A stretch of 64,000 nt of DNA, taken from NCBI GenBank assembly GCA_002964805.2, contig PUDQ02000057.1, positions 496,001 to 560,000 of the forward strand, in the 5' to 3' direction. Of the stretch, positions 34,083 through 43,639 are shown in pieces. The notes under the pieces were generated by a model. The model did not search any database. It saw only the letters and a list, made by a program, of their open reading frames with translations, and was not told where the DNA came from. The position numbers were made by a program, and so were the translations under genes. How positions within the stretch are numbered: position 1 is the first letter of the stretch; each line of letters starts with the position of its first letter. The stretch comes from Trametes villosa (Eukaryota > Basidiomycota > Agaricomycetes > Polyporales > Polyporaceae).

Positions 34083-37000
34083 CTATTCAGACCCGTGCCA
34101 GCGACCTGTAATATGAGGTGTGGGTGAGTTCTCGCCGTGCGGTATGAGTATGGACACGTACTTTGCCGTGTTGTAGCAGTTGGCTACCAAATTTGCGTGC
34201 GCGTAGGCTAGACAATTCGGTGGCCAAGTCGTCATCGGCAGTCCGGGTTCGACGGCCGTGCATATGAAGTATGGATTCTCGTTCGCGAACGCCCGTGCAT
34301 CTGCGTAAGCATACTTCATCCCACAGAGAAACGCAGTTCCGTAGACAATCCCCGGACGTAGTAGGTAAACCAGGTCTTTGAGTCGTGCGATGCGGCGCGG
34401 AGTGTAGGTCGGTTTGGTGCTGTCCACGGAAGCCCGCGTACCTTCTTCGACGAGACGCAGGAGGAATGTCGCCAGGTGCCCGGCGCCGAGTGCTCCACTG
34501 GTGAAGAGGACGAAGTGTACTGCGCAAGTGGCGCTGTCGTGAGCGGCGCGTGCTGCGAAATCGAGCTCCTCCCAGATGAGGAGCGCGCGGGGGTTGACCG
34601 TTTCGTTGGCGACGTTGTTGACATAAAATCCAGCGCTCTGCGGCTGGAAGCATCGTTAGACCATACGTTTCCTGAACAAATGATAACGCAGCAGCTGTTG
34701 CAGTTCTGATGCATCATGTACCGTCAGATGCCCTGGAGCGTATTACATCATGTTCCGTATCTGGCCTATGCTGTAATTATCCCCCCGGTGAAGCCTCCGG
34801 GGCCTGCTGTATATGGCAGGAGCCCCGGGGGATCAGTCTTATCAGCTTGAGATAAGCTCCCTTTGGCTTATCTCTTGTAGATAACACTCCGGGGAGATCT
34901 CCCGCGCCCCCCGGCGCTTTTTTTGATCAGCCACATCCCAATTAGGCAGGCTTGTCTCTGCCCACCACACTAGGGGCTCTCCTTTCTCGATTACTCGGCG
35001 ACCTCTGGGTGGATCGGCCTCGCAAGTGGCGCGTTTTGATTGCATTGCAAGGGCCTACAAGACGCCGCAAACGCGAACACAATCCGGTAAGTACTAATTG
35101 TTCTAGTGAGCAATGTAATATGCAGTTTGGGGCGACGCGATCTGGGCAATAGCTCGCCCGTTCCGCGTCGCCTCTGCGCGCGTGTGGACTCCCCAGAAAG
35201 CCCTCATACAGGGCTTTCCAACGGGCCCGCACGCGCGCGAATCTGTCCAGCGGTTGTGACGCTGTCCTCCGTCCACTCTGGGAAGGAGGGCAGGATCACC
35301 TCCCTGGCTCATATATCCCCAATTCGTACTGTACACCCCCGGAACTCCGGCAGGCCGTCTAAAACACGACAGACATGCGCTCATCCAATCTCCCAGGTCA
35401 GATACCCCTGGTAGACAAGCCTAGACAGGCTCGCCTTTGGGGCTTACCCCTGGGCGACAATTTTCTCCATATCCCGGGCAGCCGGGCCCGCGCCGCCATG
35501 ATACGCATATCCCCGGAAAGCTGCGTTTAGCAGCTTTCCGTCGGTATGCTTGTCATGGCGATCCGACCGCTCCTCGTTGCGCAGTCCCCCCTCCACCTCC
35601 CCATGTCATTCTCTCCCTCCCTTCCCCTCCCTTCTTCTAGCTCCCACCTGAGGCCTCCCAAAACTCGTTCATTAGGCTCTTCCATATGCTTTGTACACTA
35701 AATGGTCATCCATAGGCCCAGCTATTCCCTCTAATCCTCGATATTTTGACACTACCTGTTTTCAGCACAGAATGCACAATAATATGCTCCATTTAGCTAT
35801 GAAGGGAGGTGTGGGTTGGACTACACATAGCTCATGTACATAGGGGTAGCCTATAGCTCTCTGTAGCATCTGGAATGAAAGAAAACGGTGAGAAACTCGC
35901 AGAGATATACATTTTACTATTCTACAGGGGCATACCACAGTGTTGCAGTATGTGCAAGCCCCAGGCAGCCCCCGAGACCGTCTTAAGACGGCCTGTGGCT
36001 GAGCGCTCTCCGAGGAGATTTGTCGATATCTCCCTCAGGAAAGCTCGCATAGCCCTCAAATTTTGCAGGATAGTAGCTATGCAGTACAACTAATGGGATC
36101 TGTATTTTCAGGCTAATCGGGCGGGAGGAGGGTCGGCGAGGGTGCTGGAAAGTGCACCCTCTGTTGGAGCAACTGATAAGCACACAGTGGGGCAGCGAGG
36201 GATAGGGGCTCCAATCGCACTTCATACATGTACTATGATACAATACATTGATCATCTAACACAGGAATTAGCCAAAACGGCCGGGAAATGAGGGAGTAGT
36301 GGGTGAGGGAAGGCCCTGAAGGGTGTGACAGGAAGGGGAGGTCGTCGCGCCGCACCCAGCGGTCGGATCGCCACAATAAGCATACCGACGGAAAGCTGCG
36401 TTCAGCAGCTTTCCGGGGATATGCATATCGTGGCGGCGCGCGAGGGCGTCGTCCCGCTATGTCCAAAGTCGTCGCCCAGGGTCTGGCTCAGAGAGCCAAG
36501 CTCCCGGGCTTTCCCTGGGGGTCCCACCATGCCGGGGGGTCGGATGAGGACATGCCATACACACTTTGGAAGGTTAGTGAACGTATGGCGGGCAGCCAAC
36601 GCGAATCCACGGAGATCTGGGGCAGGGAGGTAACCCTGCCCTCCTGCCCAGAGTGGACGGAGGGCAGCGTCGCAACCGCTGGGCCAAATCGCGCGCGCGT
36701 GGGCTCGTTGGAAAACCCTGTATAAGGGCGTTCTGGGGAGCCCATGCGCGCGCAAGGGCGATGCGAAACGGGCGAGCTATCGCCCAGATCGCGTCGCCCT
36801 AAACTGCCTATTATATTGCTCAATAGAACGATGAATACTTACCTGATTGTCCTCGCGTTTGCGGCGTCTTGTAGGCCCTTGCAATGCGAACAAAATGTGC
36901 CACTTGCAAGGCCGATCCGCCCAGAGGTCGCCGAGTAATTGAGTAAAGGGAGCCCCTAGTGTGGTGGGCAGAGGCAAGCCTGCCTAATCGGGATGTGGCT

Positions 37001-37507
37001 GATCAAAAAAAGCGCCCGGGGGCGCCGGAGATCTGCCAGCAGTGTTATCTAGCCAAGATAAGCCCAATGAGCTTATCTCGGGCTGATAGCACTGCTGGCC
37101 CGGGGCTCCTGCCATATACAGCAGGCCCCGGAGGCTTCACCGGGGGGATAATTACGGCATAGGCCAGATACGGAACATGATGTAATACGCTCCAGGGCAT
37201 CTGACGGTACATGATGCATCATAACTGCCACAGCTTGTGGATAACGTACTGCGAGGAGTTCTGGTAAAACAGGGAACAGTGCTTGTATTCCTAGCTCACG
37301 TACGGTGTTGACCACGCCAAGGATGGCGGGTCGATTTCCATACGTGAAACGTACGGTTTCCCCTTCATCCGGGTGGCCCTCGGTCAGTCGGCCTAAATGC
37401 AATTAGATTGCTAGGTACGTAGATGGGAAGGCGGACCTACGATCGTGGCCACGCTGTGAGAGAGGATCTCCTGCGAATAGGTAGTAGTGCGAAACGGGGG
37501 ACGGCAT
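34083..37507 (-). CDS. Orphan family 1, copy A (with a transposon in intron 2)
   Basis: Exons 37507-37441 (67 nt), 37392-37250 (143 nt) and 34637-34083, giving 254 aa. Exons 1 and 2 have exactly the lengths seen in copies B and C. Shared motifs: HYYLFA in exon 1; RLTEGHPDEGETVRFTYGNRPAI and LFPVLPELLA in exon 2; ALLIWEELD, LKDLVYLLRPGIVYGTAF, and TTWP then NCYNTAK in exon 3. Intron 2 is 2612 nt because it contains a 2.5-kb inverted-repeat element; the donor (GTACGT at 37249) and acceptor (GCCGCAG ending 34638) are intact and in phase 0, so the gene could still be expressed if spliced. An alternative last intron (GTACGT...TTACAG within 34160-34097) would shorten the tail. No known domain recognised. 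Confidence 0.65.
34707..34716. repeat. Palindromic flank of the inverted-repeat element, left
   Basis: TGATGCATCA, repeated at 37212-37221. Because it is a palindrome it can be read as an 8-10 bp target duplication or as part of the inverted repeat. Confidence 0.6.
34717..37211. mobile_element. 2.5-kb DNA element with about 850-bp inverted repeats
   Basis: Arms 34717-35571 and 36359-37211 are inverted copies of each other. Outer parts (to about 35290 and 36640) look roughly 85-90% identical by eye, the inner parts less so. Ends are TGTACCGTCAGATGCC. Each arm holds smaller hairpins, such as GGAAAGCTGC with its complement and GATAAGC/GCTTATC. The 787-bp centre has no transposase-sized frame, so the element is non-autonomous. 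Very long TIRs and a possible 8-10 bp duplication fit Mutator-like elements best, but no transposase is present to confirm this. Confidence 0.75.
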
Positions 37508-37875
37508 GGGCGGTAGCGGTGGTCCACCCTCGACGGTCCCACCTCCGCTAAGTATGCTCGCGCTCATTCACATGGCCACCGAATTAGGGGTCGTCAAAAG
37601 GTCCGTCGGGTCCAGGCAAGCGCATGTACGCGCACTTGTTTTCCGCGACACGTATCGCTCGCCCTAATCCACATTTATTAGGGAGTCCGTCGAGCGGTCT
37701 GGGATTATGCACAGGAAGCGGCGCGCAGGCGCGAAGAAGCAAAATACATTCGAATTCCACGTAAAGCTTATACGGAGCACAATCCAACGGCCCCAACCAG
37801 TCCAACCCTATATTCTGTTCAACGATCTGCAAGGCCAGGTTAGAGGCGTCTCTCGGCATCGAATTGATGAACAGC

Positions 37876-38658
37876 TTACTGGACCGTGGAGTAACAATCG
37901 GCGACGACCTCAGGTGCTGCGAGTACGGTGCGACGCTGCGGCCAAGTAGTCACAGGTAGGATACAGTTGCCGGGTGTCGTGAACAAGAAGGAACGATCGT
38001 CGGCGGTCTCCGCGGCAGCCTCCGAGTAGGCGCGTTCGAACCCGGTGAAGTACGCGCTTGCGTAAACGGCGCTGGGCGTGATCGCGTACAGCAGATCCTT
38101 GAGCTTCGGCACTCCGCCGGGAAGATCGGACAGACGGTGCGGGTTCGCGTTGTGCAGAAGACGAAGAAGAGCCAGGGCCAGTTGGCCAGCGTTGTAAGGA
38201 GCCTCGGAGCAGATGTGAATGTGAACGACATGGCGGGCGTTGTGATGTACGAGGCGGGTGCCGATGTCGAGGGTGTCCCAGATGAACAGCGCGCGGAGGT
38301 CGGGGACGATGTCCATGAGCGTGTTGTGGTATAGACCATCGTTGTCGGGCTGTGGCGTCATGTCAGAGTTTGTTAGAGGCAAAAGCGTGTTACGTACGGT
38401 GAGCAGTTCCGGCAACACCGGGAACAGAGCATGAATACCCAGCTGGTGAACGGTGTTTGCAACCGTCGTGATCGCCGGGCGGTTTTGGTGAGTGTATTGT
38501 ACACCGTCACCTTCCTCCGGGTATCCCTCCGCCAGTCGGCCTTGTGGTACGCCATTAGTGGGAATACGAATGCAGGAACAATAACACTCACGAGGTCGTA
38601 TGTCTGGGAGGCGAGGGTTGTGCGCGAATAGGTAGTAGTGGGATGTGAAGCGGGCCAT
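37876..38658 (-). CDS. Orphan family 1, copy B
   Basis: Exons 38658-38592 (67 nt), 38540-38398 (143 nt) and 38349-37876 give 227 aa. Both introns are canonical (GTGAGT...CAAG, GTACGT...CACAG) and at the same positions and phases as in copies A and C. Visible blocks: SHYYLFAHNP, RLAEGYPEEGDGVQYTHQNRPAI, LFPVLPELLT, ALFIWDTLDIGTRLVHHNARHVVHI, LKDLLYAITPSAVYASAYFTG, and LPVTTWPQ then VVADCY at the C-terminus. It is compact, with no signal peptide and no membrane segment. Its start is only 152 bp after the stop of X-prime on the same strand. No family recognised. Confidence 0.75.
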   Translation of the reverse strand: MARFTSHYYLFAHNPRLPDIRPRECYCSCIRIPTNGVPQGRLAEGYPEEGDGVQYTHQNRPAITTVANTVHQLGIHALFPVLPELLTVRNTLLPLTNSDMTPQPDNDGLYHNTLMDIVPDLRALFIWDTLDIGTRLVHHNARHVVHIHICSEAPYNAGQLALALLRLLHNANPHRLSDLPGGVPKLKDLLYAITPSAVYASAYFTGFERAYSEAAAETADDRSFLFTTPGNCILPVTTWPQRRTVLAAPEVVADCYSTVQ

Positions 38659-38809
38659 GGTGGTAGTTGCAGAAGACAGCGCAGGACGGGGGACGCACTG
38701 CGACCACCCCTTGCTGGTCATGTCGCGGTTTGGTAGGAGCAGGCACAGTTTGCGTTCGTTTGTCGCAAGCATGAAGCATGATCGCACTCGGACAGGAGGT
38801 CGGTCTTGT

Positions 38810-39371
38810 CTAGAAGATTGGGCTTACGTCTCTTGTCCGCGTGGCAGTGTCGTCGACGGTGAACGCGCTGCGCCGAGGTCGCCCGACCTTCTCCGCAAAT
38901 AAGCGGATCCGGATGCAGTCGCCTTCTCCGTTGGTCCAGTACCTTATGATAACTCGGATGCGGGTGCGGCGCTGTGTTTATCGTCAGCCGTAGGTGGTTC
39001 CCCTGACACGACGGTCGTACCCTGAATTCGGTGTCTTGTATTCTGGAAAGGGTAAAGTATACGGGGGATAGGAGCGCGTTTCGAGGAATGAAAGTGCGGA
39101 GTCCGCGTGGCGCGGGTGTCGCAAATACCGTCGTTCCGGGCATTGTTCGGGGTGGTAGGGTGGATGGTACGACGGATGAGGTGCCGCTGATCGACGTATG
39201 GTGTGGACCGACGCGGGTGACCGTTACCGCCACAGCAAGTGCATTCTGTATTTATTTGTCAATAATTAAGGCTTATTCGTCGGTTCTGCGTCCACTCACG
39301 CGCTGCTGATCAGGATGTTGACGTGGCAGCTGTACGGTGAAAGATATCACAACGCGGGGGGGAGCGGACAT
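38810..39371 (-). CDS. Orphan family 2, copy X-prime
   Basis: Exons 39371-39300 (72 nt), 39245-39021 (225 nt) and 38971-38810 (162 nt), all phase 0, give 152 aa. Exon 2 has exactly the length of exon 2 in copy X once the transposon there is removed, and both encode R(T/I)F(I/V)PRN.LL.P.Y. Exon 3 aligns with X: RIRVIIRYW...GDCIRIRLFAEKVGRP against RLLISITIS...TTVAVELDARQIGEP. It is shorter at the C-terminus than X; a GTAAGC right before the stop could hide a further exon. Function unknown. Confidence 0.6.
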
Positions 39372-39889
39372 ATCGGGACTGCGGTAGGCTCAAACAAGTG
39401 TGAGTACTTGAAGGCGCGCGGCGGAAGTTCGAGATCGGTGGCAGAGGAGCGGAGTATGCAGAGCTCCGTTGCGAAAGAAAGAAGTCAGTCCCTATTTACA
39501 GCAGTCCTTCAACCTCCGTCTCGGAGTCCAGCCCCGCGTCGCCATGTGGCTGCCTCGTGATACCGCGCGCGGCGCTGAGTAACTGGTCCAGCATAGACAG
39601 CAAGACGTGCGCGTCTTGGTATTGTGAATTGAGGTCCAGATTCGAGGGCGGTACGCGATGATCCACGACGATGGAGTCCCGCGTGTTGAGGGGTTCGCCG
39701 ATCTGACGGGCGTCCAGTTCCACGGCCACCGTCGTGCCTGGGTTCTCCTCACAAGGGGAGATCGTGATGGAGATGAGCAGACGCGGCTTGTGATATTCGG
39801 TCAGTCGAGGAGCGACGCTGTACAACGGTGAAAGACACACATGCAACGCGAAGCGTCCAACTTGCGAGGCGACGACGTAGATTGGTGCA

Positions 39890-39894
39890 AGGAG
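39890..39894. repeat. Target-site duplication AGGAG, left copy
   Basis: AGGAG here and at 41345-41349 directly flank the LTRs of the gag-only element, a standard 5-bp copia-type duplication. Confidence 0.9.
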
Positions 39895-40090
39895 TGTTGA
39901 AATGTAAATAGGCGCCCGATGCGGGCCGCGCGTTCCGAGCTGTACAGCTCGCGGAACGCGCCGAAACCTTATTACTTCGAGTACGCGCGACGCGCCGTAG
40001 AGTAGGGAAAATCTAGTTGCTTTATTTCGTGCCTCTCGCTTCGCTCGCCGTCGCCTCGCCGTGCTCTCGCGCCGTAGCCTATTCGCAATA
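39895..40090 (+). repeat. 5' LTR of the gag-only element
   Basis: Begins TGTTGAAATG and ends GCAATA. Contains a hairpin centred on the perfect 14-bp palindrome GAGCTGTACAGCTC, extended by CGCGTTCC and GGAACGCG arms. Confidence 0.9.
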
Positions 40091-40105
40091 GGTTATGAGC
40101 CCTGC
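40091..40105 (+). other. Primer binding site of the gag-only element
   Basis: GGTTATGAGCCCTGC, again complementary to the anticodon stem-loop of initiator tRNA-Met, directly after the LTR. Confidence 0.8.
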
Positions 40106-40250
40106 TGCGCTCTAACTGCTCGTCCTTGCTGTCAACGCCGCCAAACTCGTTCGCTATCGCTCGCAAACGGTCGGAAACCTCCCGAGCCACCGCAGTTCGA
40201 CACGCGTCTTTTGACACCGAGCCCCACGGTCCTTACCGCACACATTCACG

Positions 40251-41108
40251 ATGGACGAGAAGCCCAACCACCGTATCACGGTCCTCGTCGAAGGGAACTA
40301 CGAGGTATGGCGCATTCAGATGATCGCCGTCCTTGTCGCTGCCGACCTCTGGGACGTCACCCGTCCCGCAGGTGAGGTCATCACCGAGGAGATGCCGAAG
40401 GGTCCGAAGGCGGTACAGGCGCTGCAGAAGAAGCGAGAGCTCGCCCGATCGAAGATCACGCTCGCCGTCGACGCGTCGCAACTCCCTTTCGTTATGGGCA
40501 TGGAAAGCCCTCGCGACATGTGGGCAGCGCTCGAGGAGGTTCATCGTTCTTCGTCAGTCAACTCCGCTCTTTCTCTCCGTCGCTCCTTCCTTCGCATGGT
40601 CAAGCGCGAGGATGAGTCCGCCATTGGCTGGATCAGCCGCGTTCGCTCTCGAGCCCTCGAGCTGTCGCACACGCCTTGCCCGGCCTCCACCATCGACACC
40701 ATCCTCGTCATCACCGAAGGCCTCCCGTCGGAGTACGCCCCCGTCCTAACCCAACTCGAGTCGCTCCCGTTCGAGTCCCTCACCATCGCTGCCGTCACTA
40801 CCCGCGTCATGGGCTTCGAGGCACAGGTCTCACGCGCTCAAGCCAGTGTTACCGACTTCACCCCGGACCTCTCCGCCCTCGTTGCTCGCACGGAGGTCAT
40901 TTGCCACCAGTGCAACGGATTCGGTCATTACCGCAGTGAGTGCCCTACTCCGAAGAACATGACCAAGCCGAAGAACACTCGAGGGGCGCGTGGCGATGGG
41001 GAGGAGACGGACGCTCGCCTTCAAGCACGTGATGCGGATCGCCCGCTGCACGCTCGCGTTGTGCACACCGGCGTCTCACTCGACGAGAAGCCGATCCGGT
41101 TGTATTAA
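40251..41108 (+). CDS. Gag-like protein of the TR-GAG element
   Basis: 285 aa with the fold pattern of copia Gag (UBN2-like helices: YEVWRIQMIAVLVAADLWDVT, MWAALEEVHRS, SLRRSFLRMVKRE) and one clear zinc knuckle, C218-x2-C221-x4-H226-x4-C231 (CHQCNGFGHYRSEC). The frame starts 160 bp after the LTR, ends 40 bp before the 3' LTR and has no lesions. Alone it can assemble particles but cannot copy itself; enzymes must come from another element. It retains a zinc knuckle of the standard type, which the larger copia element lacks. Confidence 0.88.
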   Translation: MDEKPNHRITVLVEGNYEVWRIQMIAVLVAADLWDVTRPAGEVITEEMPKGPKAVQALQKKRELARSKITLAVDASQLPFVMGMESPRDMWAALEEVHRSSSVNSALSLRRSFLRMVKREDESAIGWISRVRSRALELSHTPCPASTIDTILVITEGLPSEYAPVLTQLESLPFESLTIAAVTTRVMGFEAQVSRAQASVTDFTPDLSALVARTEVICHQCNGFGHYRSECPTPKNMTKPKNTRGARGDGEETDARLQARDADRPLHARVVHTGVSLDEKPIRLY

Positions 41109-41148
41109 CGGTGATATTCCTTTCGTACGGTCGCCCATTTAAGGGGCG

Positions 41149-41344
41149 TGTTGAAATGTAAATAGGCGCCCGATGCGGGCCGCGCGTTCCGAGCTGTACA
41201 GCTCGCGGAACGCGCCGAAACCTTATTACTTCGAGTACGCGCGACGCGCCGTAGAGTAGGGAAAATCTAGTTGCTTTATTTCGTGCCTCTCGCTTCGCTC
41301 GCCGTCGCCTCGCCGTGCTCTCGCGCCGTAGCCTATTCGCAATA
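41149..41344 (+). repeat. 3' LTR of the gag-only element
   Basis: Same 196 bp as 39895-40090 with no visible difference; preceded by AAGGGGCG as probable polypurine primer. Confidence 0.9.
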
Positions 41345-41900
41345 AGGAGGATGTTGCGTGGTACAAAGATCCGAATACCCGCCACGGATGGAAATGCCGG
41401 TCGGGGTAGTAGCGGAGCGGGTTGGTAAGGAAGGGTGTGGGTGACTTCGTCCCACTCCACGTCGACAACGGTACGATCCCTGCGCCTCCTACGAATTATG
41501 AGCGTCAATAGCAGGTGTCGCTGTAGGACACGATGTCAGGTCGCAGAAGGCGTTGCGTATGTTGCACTCACGCGTTCTCCGGAGTCTGTGCGAGGAGGAA
41601 GGTGTACGTAGAGAGGAACTTCCACATATGGGCGTCGTTCGTCTGCGTCGCTGTCCGACATGAAGGGGGGCGTGCGTTCGGAGGATATGGGATGGTGTAC
41701 GTGGGAGCCTGGTTCAAACGGTGGTTTATCAGGGGCGCGAGAGCCGTCTTGTACGGATCGCCGATTGAGTGGGCGCGGCGTTCGGTGTGCGCGAGTTGAG
41801 AGGATCCGCTGAGCTAATGGCCGAAGGCGTCCGCCTCGTCCCTTTAAGAGGAGCGTGTTCGGTGGCGGGGGACGCTCTCGTCGTCTTATAAGCGAATCCG

Positions 41901-43038
41901 ATGTCTATCGTAACTTGTAAGCACACTTCAACTCTGAAGGCCGTCACTGACCGACCATTGGTTAGACAAACGAACGATCATTCCTGCCGTGTGGCCTGGA
42001 GAGCTCGGTCGTGCCTCATCGGGTACATTCGACCTCCAGGTTGATGACAGTTGGCGCTACGTCCCCGAGACGTTCAAGGGTATATGCGGCTGGGCTACTG
42101 TTGCGAAGGACGACGAAGAGGACGCTACCTGGGGCCAGCGACACCTCGTCTATCGCCCGTCCGTGTTGCCGGACGACATGCGAAAGACGGCCCAGGTCGT
42201 CGTCGTTGTCCTTCAGGGCTTCCTCGGGGACTGCAACGTTACGCCCTTGGGTGACTGGGACAAGTGAGTGTGTCGTTGCATTGTTGTAAGCGGTCCTCGT
42301 GATTGACGTACTGGACAGGGATCGTGCGCCTTCGTCGGCCATGCAGTATCTCACACTCGAAGCGGGTGGTGCGGCGGAGCCGTTCGCCGCCCAGGTCGCG
42401 GCCTTGCGGAATCTTTGCGACTTCATTAGTGCGAAGGTCGGCGTGGAGTTGGAAGAGGCGCAAGACTCTGAAACCTCCATACTCTTGCAACGCCCCGTGT
42501 TCACGAAGGTACGTACCGTTGGTGCGAATCAGGGCGGCTGTTGATGTATCAGATCAGGTTCGCTCGCCCGAGACTCAGGCTCCTGCCGTGCGTCTCGGCA
42601 AGGTGTCTGATCCAGGCGGTCACGCGATGAGGTTGTCTTCGCAGTGGCGGGTGGATCACATCGTGACCACCGGCACTAGACTGCACGACGGGAGCAACAT
42701 GGAGATCGCCGCGACGTCGTTGCGTCGCGGAGACTTCGTGGAGGTGAGCATCTTTGCAGACGTTCAACTTGTACGCCGCCGCCAACGTACCGGCACTATC
42801 ATCAAGTTCGCGATGCGCGAGGTCGTCCGCTTGTGGACCGCTGCGGATGCTCGGGTAAGTGTTAAAGGTCATAATTCACGGTCGACGTACGCTAACGCGG
42901 ATCTATTAGCGTCGCTTCCAACGTACTGACGATGTGGTCGAGGAGGAAGCACCGCGTCTTCCCAAGACGATCGTTGTGCCGTCTGTGTTCCAGATTGGAG
43001 CGCAGGACGGAGACGATGGTGTTCTGAGCATTGAGTAG
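41901..43038 (+). CDS. Orphan gene F in the island
   Basis: Five exons, 41901-41916, 41966-42263, 42319-42508, 42558-42854 and 42910-43038, with 49-55 nt introns and consistent phases give 309 aa. The first exon codes only MSIVT plus one base and is inferred from the GTAAGC...TTAG intron that joins it in frame. Blocks: AVWPGELGRASSGTFDLQVDDSWRYVPETFKG, MQYLTLEAGGAAEPFAAQVAALRNL, and near the end MEIAATSLRRGDFVEVSIFADVQLVRR then IKFAMREVVRL, a beta-rich region in which a VEVSIFADV strand precedes a basic turn. No signal peptide. It faces away from X and toward G. I do not recognise a family; the clean exon structure argues for a working gene. Confidence 0.7.
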
Positions 43039-43639
43039 GGTCTTGTTTGTATGCGACGTAGCAGATGAATGACACGTACGACTGCGCGACTCCTTCGGTT
43101 TGCGGTGGTGAACTAACTTGAAGCTGTCCTTTCCGACGTTCGTGTGCAGCAGCGCGGCGCGTATGCGGTTCAAGCGTTGGCTTACCAGATAAGGGCACGA
43201 CCGATTGCGACGACGCGGATGTCGAGACCGTCACTTGCCAGTGTTGCCTCTCAGCATATCGCATGACTAGTTGAGCGAGGGAGTGTATATCATGCGCGAT
43301 GGTGGTTCAGGCGGGAGCGGTGGTGAATCAGAAGCGCGCAGAAACACGGCTAAGGCATTAGACGCTGGGCATTCCGGACATCGGTTCGTGGGCGGCGCGC
43401 GTCCAGCACGCTAGCGTACGTCTCAGGACGCAGGGTATTGCAGAGCTCACACGCGGTACGGTCACGAGCGAACATGTATTGACACATATATGCCCTTAGC
43501 AGGCGCGAGGTACGTTCGTACAATCAACGGTCAAGGCAGGAGTCGAGTAAGTATCAGACACGCAGAGGGGCGATACGCGACGCGGTTTCTGATGGCGAGC
43601 GTGAGCGAATGGTGGATATAGACTGAGAGCAAATTACCT
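43039..43639. other. Gap between converging genes F and G
   Basis: No frame with plausible content. Presumably the 3' flanks of both genes. Confidence 0.45.

Larger units (their letters stand above)
39895..41344 (+). mobile_element. Non-autonomous gag-only LTR retrotransposon (TR-GAG type)
   Basis: A 1450-bp element: 196-bp LTRs at 39895-40090 and 41149-41344, identical by eye; primer site complementary to the initiator tRNA-Met anticodon arm; one 285-codon Gag frame; no protease, integrase or RT. Its LTRs start TGTTGAAATG, close to TGTTGGAATG of the full copia element at 22061, and the primer site is the same, so that type of element may mobilise it in trans. Identical LTRs indicate very recent insertion. 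Confidence 0.9.
39496..41661 (-). pseudogene. Orphan family 2, copy X, interrupted by a gag-only LTR element
   Basis: Exon 1 is 41661-41572 (90 nt); exon 2 is split into 41520-41345 and 39889-39841, which together make 225 nt; exon 3 is 39786-39496. Without the insert the product would be 201 aa. Motifs: PYVEVPLYVHLPPRT in exon 1, DVEWDEVTHTLPYQP and IRIFVPRNILLAPIYVV across the break, and LLISITISPCEENPG in exon 3. The insertion lies in the codon context of ILL-AP and no other defect is visible. Relative X-prime is on the same strand just downstream. The family is unrecognised; a beta-rich C-terminal half is suggested by alternating hydrophobics. Confidence 0.7.

Noticed and set aside
34952..36977. 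Mirror-image 66-codon frames in the two arms of the inverted-repeat element (34952-35152 plus, 36777-36977 minus)
   Set aside because: Most differences between them change the amino acid, so there is no sign of protein-level selection; the shared frame follows from arm similarity.
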